DNA of 5,527 nucleotides from SAR202 cluster bacterium (GTDB taxonomy: Bacteria; Chloroflexota; Dehalococcoidia; Lucifugimonadales; UBA826). The notes under the pieces were generated by a model, which had not been told where the DNA came from, did not search any database, and saw nothing but the letters and a program-made list of their open reading frames with translations. Below are positions 1 to 5,527 of the stretch, piece by piece. Location of the stretch: assembly GCA_009392675.1 (NCBI GenBank), contig VFFY01000234.1, positions 1 to 5,527 on the forward strand, in the 5' to 3' direction. How positions within the stretch are numbered: position 1 is the stretch's first letter; every line of letters begins with the position of its first letter. The position numbers and the translations under genes were made by a program.

Positions 1-1075
1 ATTCTTAGCAATAGCCTTCTCTTGGTGTCTCTATTCAGTGTATCCGTTCATAACTAACCAAAACTCAATTCAATTTTCGGCTAAACCTCTAACAAAAAAA
101 TTATACAGATCCCATCCCAAATTTCTCGCCTTAATCTTGATTACCGTCTTGCTCTTCGGATATCTCATAGTCGCATTGTCATCCGGAATTTTAGGAGGCG
201 CTATTCCTCTATCTATACTGATGATTTTCCTGTTAGTTACTTCTTGCTTCTTTGTATTTAAAAACTCCAAATCTTCCTACTCTGATTCATTTTTTCCTTG
301 CCTGCTTGCCATCGGGGCTTTCTCTGTGGTGATAGGTGTAGATATCTGGAGAATTGAAGGGGATATCGACAGGATGAACACAGTATTTAAGTTTTATCTA
401 CATGTTTGGATTATTCTGGGTATAGCGGCAGCCTACTTCTTATACAATTTAATCAACCAATTATCCTTTTCACTTAAATCCACTTTTTCATACTGCTGGG
501 CCATTTTTATATTTCTACTTGTGTCGAGCAGCCTGATTTATACAGCCTTTGGAACGGCCGATAGATTACAAGACCGTTTCTACAAATCAGTAACAGCATT
601 TACGCTTGACGGATATGAGTTCATGAAAGATGGCATTTATAAGGATGAAAAGGGTGACATAAACTTATCCGCCGATATGGCAGCAATCCGTTGGCTTAGA
701 GATAACATCGAAGGATCACCAGTCATTTTGGAAGGGGTGACTCCAACTTATCGGTGGGGTGGCAGAATCTCGATCCATACAGGCCTGCCAACCGTCATAG
801 GGTGGGAATGGCATCAGCAACAACAAAGATGGGAATATCGCAATGAAATAAACTCTCGAATGGCCGATGTTAATTCTATTTACACCACACCTGGTTTTGA
901 GTTAGCAGGAAATCTTATAGACAAATACGGGGTCAAATATATAGTGATAGGAGAGGTCGAAAAACTGTACTACCCTAGTAATGGGTTGAGAAAGATATAC
1001 GAAGGTTTGGGTGGAAAACTCGAGAAAATATATGACGCCGAAGGGGTTATTATCATGAAGGTGCGGGATTTATAG
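1..1075 (+). CDS. DUF2298 / 'YYY' family multi-pass membrane protein, C-terminal part (5' end outside window)
   Basis: The reading frame is open from base 2, upstream of the GTG at 38, so this is the end of a larger gene and not a complete one; about 357 residues are visible, whereas family members are usually far longer. Numbering from the GTG codon, hydrophobic segments lie at roughly 29-47, 51-75, 85-101, 115-137 and 151-170, followed by a soluble C-terminal domain of about 175 residues. Two motifs are typical of the family as I know it: DRMNTVFKFY (111-120), at the start of a membrane helix, and GWEWHQQQQR (255-264) in the soluble domain. DUF2298 proteins are found in Chloroflexota and archaea and are thought to be distantly related to GT-C type membrane glycosyltransferases; no reaction is established to my knowledge. 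The gene is followed by a 125-bp gap, so it is probably not part of the operon downstream. The family call is fairly sure, the function unknown. Confidence 0.82.
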   Translation, partial: FLAIAFSWCLYSVYPFITNQNSIQFSAKPLTKKLYRSHPKFLALILITVLLFGYLIVALSSGILGGAIPLSILMIFLLVTSCFFVFKNSKSSYSDSFFPCLLAIGAFSVVIGVDIWRIEGDIDRMNTVFKFYLHVWIILGIAAAYFLYNLINQLSFSLKSTFSYCWAIFIFLLVSSSLIYTAFGTADRLQDRFYKSVTAFTLDGYEFMKDGIYKDEKGDINLSADMAAIRWLRDNIEGSPVILEGVTPTYRWGGRISIHTGLPTVIGWEWHQQQQRWEYRNEINSRMADVNSIYTTPGFELAGNLIDKYGVKYIVIGEVEKLYYPSNGLRKIYEGLGGKLEKIYDAEGVIIMKVRDL

Positions 1076-1200
1076 GGAATTTGTAATTGCCGATTTGGGA
1101 TTTGTGCCGCCACTTTTTGAACTGGACCTTTAAGTTTGACACCCCTTACCTACATATGGACAATGGCACTTACTATTTAGCTAGAGTTTATATCTGAAAT
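1076..1200. other. Intergenic region between the membrane-protein gene and the CoA-transferase operon
   Basis: This 125-bp stretch holds the putative promoter at 1136-1164. I found no G/C-rich hairpin followed by a T run, so no intrinsic terminator can be called for the upstream gene. An in-frame TGA at 1195-1197 closes the frame just before the ATG at 1201. There is no good Shine-Dalgarno sequence: the nearest purine-rich stretch (1183-1186) is about 14 nt from the ATG. The segment around 1111-1145 has two loosely similar copies of a TTTGA...CCTT pattern, discussed as a weak finding. Confidence 0.6.
1136..1164 (+). promoter_or_regulatory. Putative sigma-70-type promoter for the CoA-transferase operon
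   Basis: A perfect TTGACA (-35) occupies 1136-1141. Exactly 17 bp later, at 1159-1164, is GACAAT, which matches four of six positions of TATAAT, including the key A at position 2 and T at position 6. Transcription would begin near 1170, leaving a leader of about 30 nt before the ATG at 1201. The site lies in the only real intergenic gap, directly ahead of four closely packed genes, where a promoter is expected. The -10 box is imperfect and the consensus in this lineage is not known, so this is a reasonable prediction only. I saw no clear operator palindrome around it. Confidence 0.42.
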
Positions 1201-2421
1201 ATGCCTTATGGTGCCCTTGAAGAAATTATAGTTTTGGACCTGTCGGACAGGTTGGCTGCCTCTTTCTGTGCAAAAACACTTGGATTGTACGGATGTGAAG
1301 TGATTAAAGTGGAGCCATTGAGTGGGGACCCACTCCGAAAATGGACCAACAGTAACCCAAATAATCAGAGTGGTGACAGCCCCCTGTTCCTCCATTTGAA
1401 TGCAGGGAAAAAAAGCATCACGATAAATTTAGATGCCGTGGAGGGCCAAAACATTTTGGCCGCTTTGATGAAAGTTTGCGATGTCGTCGTCGAAACCCAA
1501 AAACCAGGGCATTTAGACAAAATTGGGCTAGCATACAACCAAATTAAGAAATCTAACCCGTCGATTATTTTCACCTCAATTACGCCTTACGGCCAAACGG
1601 GACCATACAAAAACTTTCACTACGATGAATTAACCCTGTTTGCTATGACAGGGGCTATGTATAGAGAGGGTTTACCTGAGAGAGAACCTCTCCGATATTC
1701 GGGGGAAATAGCCCAATATTTTGCAGGTAACGCTGCCGCGGCTGCAACTACAGCGGCTCTATTTAAGAGAACTCTTACTGGTCAGGGAGACTGGTTAGAT
1801 ATTTCCATCCAAGAATGCATGGCTGGTCACCCTCACCAAATCGGTAGAAGAGCACCATTTATATATGCTGGCGAACCCGACCTGAGATCGGAACCGAGAA
1901 CCTCCGCGGCTGGTGCTCGTGAACCATATGCAGTGGGAACTTTCCGATGTAAAGATGGGTATTTTAGCTTTCTTCCTTTAGGCCCAAGAATGTGGCCAAA
2001 TATAGCCAAAATGATTGATAGAGAAGATCTGATGGTAAATCCAAAATATGAGGACACCATCAAAAGATCAGAAAATCAAGAAGAATTAGAAGCTATTTTC
2101 CAAGCTTGGCTGGACGATAAAACTAGGGAGGAAATTTTTCGGGCCGTCCAGGCCGCTGGAGTTCCTGGATCACCAATCCTCCCGCCTGAAGAAGTTCACA
2201 AAAACGAACAATTTCATGAAAGAGGTTTTTTTCAAAATGTGGATCACCCGAACGGGCAAACCTTACGCATGACAGGTGATCCTTTCCGATTTTCAAATGC
2301 CCCCACTTCATCGCTTAAAGCGGCTCCTCAACTCGGCCAAAATACAAATGAAGTGCTTAGGAAACTATTGGAATTCTCTGATGAACAAATGGAAATGCTG
2401 GCTATGGAAAATATCATATGA
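1201..2421 (+). CDS. CaiB/BaiF (class III) CoA-transferase family protein, probable non-catalytic subunit
   Basis: The 406-residue product has the full length of class III CoA-transferases, which move CoA between carboxylic acids in the cytoplasm and form interlocked-ring dimers. Family features in order are an N-terminal segment ending in CEVIKVEP (32-39), a K-K-S-I-T-I-N-L stretch (70-77), a PYGQTGPYKN region (129-138), the AALFKR..TGQG helix (186-196), a KDGYFSF strand (251-257) and the C-terminal VDHPNG...TGDPFRFS region (347-365). The catalytic aspartate of the family lies 22 residues before the Gly of the conserved TG pair; here that position is Gln172 (QYFAG), and the nearest acidic residue is Glu169. 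The usual LADLGAEV motif is also altered to LGLYGCEV. I infer a structural or substrate-binding partner of the catalytic paralogue that follows, with which it overlaps by 4 bp (ATGA), implying translational coupling. The ATG at 1201 is the first possible start because of an in-frame TGA at 1195. The substrate is unknown. Confidence 0.9.
   Translation: MPYGALEEIIVLDLSDRLAASFCAKTLGLYGCEVIKVEPLSGDPLRKWTNSNPNNQSGDSPLFLHLNAGKKSITINLDAVEGQNILAALMKVCDVVVETQKPGHLDKIGLAYNQIKKSNPSIIFTSITPYGQTGPYKNFHYDELTLFAMTGAMYREGLPEREPLRYSGEIAQYFAGNAAAAATTAALFKRTLTGQGDWLDISIQECMAGHPHQIGRRAPFIYAGEPDLRSEPRTSAAGAREPYAVGTFRCKDGYFSFLPLGPRMWPNIAKMIDREDLMVNPKYEDTIKRSENQEELEAIFQAWLDDKTREEIFRAVQAAGVPGSPILPPEEVHKNEQFHERGFFQNVDHPNGQTLRMTGDPFRFSNAPTSSLKAAPQLGQNTNEVLRKLLEFSDEQMEMLAMENII
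1444..1461. repeat. Perfect 8-bp inverted repeat with 2-bp centre, inside the first CoA-transferase gene
   Basis: GGCCAAAA (1444-1451) and TTTTGGCC (1454-1461) are exact reverse complements separated by CA. The element lies within coding sequence and is read as part of an ordinary protein segment (EGQNILAAL). It could form a small RNA hairpin or bind a dimeric protein, but arms of this length can arise by chance in a window of this size, so no function is assigned. Confidence 0.4.
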
Positions 2422-3746
2422 ATTCAGAAGTGAATCAGCCATTATCTTCAATAAGAGCTCTTGAACTGTCTGAAATATGGGCTGGACCGTTTTGTGGGTC
2501 CCTACTTGGTGATATGGGAGCCGAGGTAATTAAAATTGAATCGATTCAGAGAATCGGAAGAGGACCAATAAATCCTCCTGCCAATGCTGGAGGATATCCC
2601 GATAACGACCCTGGGAAGGAACCGTGGAACCGGCAGTCAAATTTCAACGCTATAAATCGAAACAAAAAAAGCCTCACCCTGGACCTGAAAACCCAGCCGG
2701 GGTTAAATTCTTTCAAAGATCTGGTTTCGCAGAGCGATGTTGTTTTTTGCAATTATGCACGTACAGTGATGGAAAATTTTGGGCTCAGCTATGAGCAGGT
2801 CAGAAAGATAAAACCCGATATCATCTACATGTTGATGCCAGGATATGGAAATGACGGACCTTATGCCAACTACCGCAGTATGGGAATGGCAATAGACGCA
2901 ATTACTGGACACTCTTATTTAAGAGGATATCCTGATATGGACCAATCTTCGAATTCACTGGTTCATCACCCGGATGCTGTCTCCGCTACTAACGGGGTAA
3001 TGGCCCTTACTTCAGCTTTGGTATATAGAGCAAAGACAGGAAAAGGCCAATTCATAGATATGTCGCAGGCCGAGTCCTTTATGACCCATCTCGGGGAAAT
3101 ATACCTTGAGAATCAAATGACATCGTCAATCAGAAAACGGAGAGGTAATCGTCATCCAGATTTTGCCCCGCAGGGGGTATATAAATGTTCTGGAGATGAT
3201 AATTGGATAGCAATAAGTATCAAAACAGATAAAGAATGGTATCAACTTAAAGCAATCATTGGGGACAACTCCTTAGAGGACACGGATCTGGATTCCTTGG
3301 AAGCCCGACTTCAAAACCATGATCACCTTGATGCTACGATAAATGAATGGGCTTCTACCCGAGATAGGTATGATGCGCTAACCCTTCTGCAAGCCGCAGG
3401 TATAACCTCGGGAGTTGTTATAGATTGCGGTGCAGATTCATATGCAGACCCTCATTTAAACGAAAGAAACTTTTTCCAAATAGTTGATCATCCAGCTGCG
3501 GGACTCTACCCCATGACTGGACCAATATTTAAGTTCAAAAGCGACCAAGGACGAATAACTCACAACCCAGCACCTTGCCTTGGTCAAGATAACGAACACA
3601 TATTAGAAGAATTGCTTGGGTACAGTAAAAACACGATAAATAAATTTAAAACCGACGAAATAATTGGGACTGTACCATTGCCTGGCTCAGATATGGGCGG
3701 ATCCCGCAGGGTTGCAAAGCAAAGGAAAGAGAATAGCAAGGACTAG
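2418..3746 (+). CDS. CaiB/BaiF (class III) CoA-transferase, probable catalytic subunit
   Basis: The 442-residue product is a canonical class III CoA-transferase. It begins with ALELSEIWAGPFCG (14-27) and LLGDMGAEVIKIES (29-42), the N-terminal Rossmann-like part of the family. The NRNKKSLTLDL segment (80-90), SDVVFCNY (106-113), the PGYGNDGPYANY region (141-152) and TGKGQFIDMSQAE (207-219) follow. Asp186 (HHPDAVSA) stands exactly 22 residues before Gly208 of the TG pair, the position of the catalytic Asp of formyl-CoA transferase that forms the mixed anhydride and CoA thioester. The C-terminal part carries ERNFFQIVDHP (349-359) and MTGPIFKFKS (366-375), then a basic tail of about 25 residues. 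Its ATG overlaps the TGA of the preceding paralogue, so the two are probably made together and form a heteromer. The acid that is activated cannot be told; families of this kind act on dicarboxylates, aromatic or carnitine-like acids, and some relatives are racemases. Confidence 0.93.
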   Translation: MNSEVNQPLSSIRALELSEIWAGPFCGSLLGDMGAEVIKIESIQRIGRGPINPPANAGGYPDNDPGKEPWNRQSNFNAINRNKKSLTLDLKTQPGLNSFKDLVSQSDVVFCNYARTVMENFGLSYEQVRKIKPDIIYMLMPGYGNDGPYANYRSMGMAIDAITGHSYLRGYPDMDQSSNSLVHHPDAVSATNGVMALTSALVYRAKTGKGQFIDMSQAESFMTHLGEIYLENQMTSSIRKRRGNRHPDFAPQGVYKCSGDDNWIAISIKTDKEWYQLKAIIGDNSLEDTDLDSLEARLQNHDHLDATINEWASTRDRYDALTLLQAAGITSGVVIDCGADSYADPHLNERNFFQIVDHPAAGLYPMTGPIFKFKSDQGRITHNPAPCLGQDNEHILEELLGYSKNTINKFKTDEIIGTVPLPGSDMGGSRRVAKQRKENSKD

Positions 3747-3753
3747 GCAAAGT

Positions 3754-4875
3754 ATGACTCGGGTGTCTGTTCATGGCGAAAAATGGTTGATAGATGACGT
3801 ACCGACCTATAAAGGTATTACATACCAAGGTATCAATATAGAAGGGTTATTGCTAAATGCAAGGATGGTGAACGCAATCTTCGACGATGACAACCTTCAT
3901 ACCCGTCATATTTGGAAATACCCTGATACAACCGAATGGGATCCAAACAGAAACACCAATGAATTTATCAGTATGTTACCTAACTACAAAAGATATGGAT
4001 TGACAGCCGTCACCGTTAATTTACAGGGTGGAGCACCCTCTGGATACTACCGACTGGATCAATTCAGGGAGTTTATGAAAGAGAGGGGGATACCAGGAAA
4101 AGATTCGGAAATATGGGAAGGTCTGCCATCCCCTGAATCTCAACCGTGGAATAGTTCGGGCTTCAATCCTGACGGCAGCTTAAAACCTGAATACATTCGT
4201 AGGCTCAGCAAAATAATTGAAGAAACTGATAAATTATCGATGGTGCTTATTCTGGGTTTATTTTATTTCGGACAAGATGAAAGAGTTAGAGACGAAGCCT
4301 CAGTGAAATCGGCGGTTCAAAATACCTGTGAATGGATCCTAACCAGTGGATATGAGAACGTTGTGATAGAAATCAATAACGAATGCAGCGTCCCAAAATA
4401 TGAACATGAAATACTCCAACCTCATAGGGTTCATGAACTCATAGAATTGGTAAAATCCATCAAATCCGATTCGAAAGGACTTTTAGTTGGCACCAGCTAT
4501 GGCGGTAATACTATCCCTGAGAACAAGGTGGTTAAGTCATCCGATTTTATTCTTTTGCACGGAAATGGTGTTGTTGATCCCAAAAGAATTTCAGAAATGG
4601 TAGAAGAAACCAGGAAACTTACAGAGTGGCATGATATGCCCATATTATTTAATGAAGACGATCATTTTAAATTCGATTATGAATTAAACAACTTCTTTTG
4701 CGCAATCAGCTCTTTTGCAGGCTGGGGCTACTTTGATCCTGGTGAGGGTGCAGGTGGAAACGCGGCCTTTGGTGATTACCAAAACGGGTACCAACTAATA
4801 CCTGTTAACTGGTCCATCAATACGGATCGTAAGAAAAGTTATTTCGATTACCTAGCTGCCATTACTTCCAAATAG
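3754..4875 (+). CDS. Glycoside-hydrolase-like protein with probable clan GH-A (TIM-barrel) fold, uncharacterised
   Basis: The product has 373 residues. The ATG at 3754 is chosen because it lies 7 bp after the preceding stop, with a short AGG at 3745-3747; an in-frame TTG at 3664 would overlap the upstream gene by 83 bp and add residues with no family character. The pattern fits a GH-A type (beta/alpha)8 barrel: a first strand near TYQGINIEG (23-31), YGLTAVTVNLQGG (81-93), LSMVLILGLFYFGQD (161-175), then VVIEINNEC (203-211) whose Asn209-Glu210 pair matches the strand-4 acid/base motif. LLHGNG (267-272) fits strand 6, PILFNEDDHF (296-305) supplies Glu301 as candidate strand-7 nucleophile, and WGYFDPG (324-330) fits strand 8. 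There is no signal peptide or membrane segment, so it is probably cytoplasmic. The substrate is unknown, and a non-hydrolytic barrel protein cannot be excluded. Its place between CoA-transferases and a peptidase suggests a shared catabolic job, but this is inference. Confidence 0.72.
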   Translation: MTRVSVHGEKWLIDDVPTYKGITYQGINIEGLLLNARMVNAIFDDDNLHTRHIWKYPDTTEWDPNRNTNEFISMLPNYKRYGLTAVTVNLQGGAPSGYYRLDQFREFMKERGIPGKDSEIWEGLPSPESQPWNSSGFNPDGSLKPEYIRRLSKIIEETDKLSMVLILGLFYFGQDERVRDEASVKSAVQNTCEWILTSGYENVVIEINNECSVPKYEHEILQPHRVHELIELVKSIKSDSKGLLVGTSYGGNTIPENKVVKSSDFILLHGNGVVDPKRISEMVEETRKLTEWHDMPILFNEDDHFKFDYELNNFFCAISSFAGWGYFDPGEGAGGNAAFGDYQNGYQLIPVNWSINTDRKKSYFDYLAAITSK

Positions 4876-4878
4876 GAA
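4874..4878 (+). promoter_or_regulatory. Ribosome binding site of the S9 peptidase gene
   Basis: AGGAA at 4874-4878 overlaps the TAG stop of the hydrolase-like gene (4873-4875) and ends 5 nt before the ATG at 4884. It is the clearest Shine-Dalgarno-like site in the window and supports that ATG as the start. Its overlap with the previous stop also supports co-translation within one operon. Confidence 0.55.
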
Positions 4879-4883
4879 TTATC

Positions 4884-5527
4884 ATGCCTCGAAAAAAAAT
4901 TGCGCCCTATGGTTCTTGGGAATCTCCAATTACCACTGAGTCCATTGTCTCTGACTCGATAAGTATTGGAGATCTATTCATGTCAAATGAAGGCACATTT
5001 TGGCAGGAAATGAGGCCAACAGAAGACGGTCGTTACACAATAATGCGCCAGGCTACTGACGGGCTTAAAAATGAAATTATTCCTAAATCGCACAATGCGA
5101 GAACACGAGTTCACGAATATGGAGGTGGGTCCTATCTAGTACATGAAAAAGAAGTATATTTCTCCAATTTCTTGGACCAACAAATATATAAAGTTAACCT
5201 GACTGGTGATAATCTCACTCAAATCACAAATGAACCGCTTCTAAGATTCGCTGATGGAGCAATGGATGCGGAAACCCAACAAATTATTTACGTTGGCGAA
5301 AACCATGACAGCAATGATGAACCTGTCAATTGTATAGTCTCAGTTGACTTACAGAATGACGGAGCGGTAACAATTCTGGCCTCTGGCGCTGATTTCTATG
5401 CGTCTCCAGTAATCAGTCCTGACGGGCGGAAGCTTGCTTGGGTTCAATGGAATCACCCCAACATGCCTTGGGACTCTACTGAGCTTTATGTGGCTGATTT
5501 GCAGCATTTAAAACTTCACAATCCCCA
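4884..5527 (+). CDS. S9 family serine peptidase (prolyl oligopeptidase/dipeptidyl-peptidase type), N-terminal part (3' end outside window)
   Basis: Translating from the ATG at 4884 gives 214 residues with no stop before the window ends. They match the N-terminal beta-propeller of S9 peptidases, which usually total about 600-650 residues and end in an alpha/beta-hydrolase domain carrying Ser-Asp-His. Diagnostic stretches are NARTRVHEYGGGSY (71-84), the propeller repeat IYKVNLTGDNLTQIT (101-115), RFADGAMD (121-128) and SPDGRKLAWVQWNHPNMPWD (178-197), the last two typical of bacterial S9 dipeptidyl/acylaminoacyl peptidases. The catalytic domain lies outside the window, so activity cannot be judged. 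No signal peptide is present, which suggests a cytoplasmic enzyme that cleaves short peptides or acylated amino acids. The gene starts 8 bp after the preceding stop, with AGGAA at 4874-4878 as ribosome binding site, so it is probably the fourth gene of the operon. A run of eight A (4892-4899) lies in codons 3-6, but the frame stays consistent after it. Confidence 0.9.
   Translation, partial: MPRKKIAPYGSWESPITTESIVSDSISIGDLFMSNEGTFWQEMRPTEDGRYTIMRQATDGLKNEIIPKSHNARTRVHEYGGGSYLVHEKEVYFSNFLDQQIYKVNLTGDNLTQITNEPLLRFADGAMDAETQQIIYVGENHDSNDEPVNCIVSVDLQNDGAVTILASGADFYASPVISPDGRKLAWVQWNHPNMPWDSTELYVADLQHLKLHNP

Noticed and set aside
38..40. GTG at 38 as the true start of the membrane-protein gene
   Set aside because: The frame stays open to the window edge with residues that continue a membrane protein, there is no ribosome binding site, and DUF2298 proteins are much longer.
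1076..1135. Intrinsic terminator after the membrane-protein gene
   Set aside because: No stable stem followed by a T tract is visible; the short T run at 1114-1118 has no G/C-rich stem before it.
1833..2063. Minus-strand open frame of 76 codons, and similar short minus-strand frames at 70-270, 1177-1395, 1365-1574, 2123-2311, 2546-2752, 2703-2912 and 3646-3828
   Set aside because: All lie opposite strong + strand genes, have no recognisable protein features and no plausible ribosome binding context; they are shadows of the coding strand.
2276..2464. Plus-strand frame of 62 codons across the junction of the two CoA-transferase genes
   Set aside because: It is an alternative frame inside two well-supported genes, and its composition shows no family features.
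3664..3753. Upstream TTG start that would lengthen the hydrolase-like protein by 30 residues
   Set aside because: It would overlap the CoA-transferase gene by 83 bp, the added residues show no domain character, and the ATG at 3754 sits at operon-like spacing with a short AGG upstream.
4892..4899. Run of eight A near the start of the S9 peptidase gene as a possible frameshift or slippage site
   Set aside because: The frame from the ATG at 4884 reads straight into conserved S9 peptidase sequence, so no shift is needed; the run is just codons 3-6.

Overview
The window is a gene-dense stretch of bacterial DNA with modest, A/T-leaning base composition. All recognisable genes lie on the + strand. 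The best taxonomic clue is the first gene, the C-terminal part of a DUF2298/'YYY' membrane protein, a family I know mainly from Chloroflexota and some archaea. Together with paired CaiB/BaiF CoA-transferases and an S9 peptidase of the type common in Chloroflexota, this suggests a Chloroflexota lineage, perhaps an uncultured marine SAR202-like one. That is an inference from gene families; no marker gene is present.

Layout: (1) 1-1075, a multi-pass membrane protein whose 5' end lies outside the window. (2) 1076-1200, the only sizeable intergenic gap (125 bp), with a perfect TTGACA -35 box and a weaker -10 box correctly spaced for a promoter facing right. (3) 1201-3746, two class III (CaiB/BaiF) CoA-transferase genes joined by a 4-bp ATGA overlap. 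(4) 3754-4875, a glycoside-hydrolase-like (clan GH-A type) protein starting 7 bp after the second transferase. (5) 4884-end, the N-terminal propeller part of an S9 (prolyl oligopeptidase/dipeptidyl-peptidase type) serine peptidase, starting 8 bp after the previous stop and running off the window.

Genes 2-5 are so tightly spaced that they are probably one transcript, read from the promoter near 1136-1164. The point most worth attention is that the two transferases are not equivalent. The second keeps the catalytic aspartate (Asp186), while the first has glutamine (Gln172) at the aligned position and a divergent N-terminal nucleotide-binding-like segment. The pair therefore looks like a heteromeric CoA-transferase with one catalytic and one non-catalytic subunit, as I recall for benzylsuccinate CoA-transferase BbsEF. 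The linked hydrolase-like protein and peptidase, neither with an evident signal peptide, point to a small intracellular catabolic operon whose substrate cannot be read from the sequence. I found no RNA genes, CRISPR arrays, intact mobile elements or convincing terminators.
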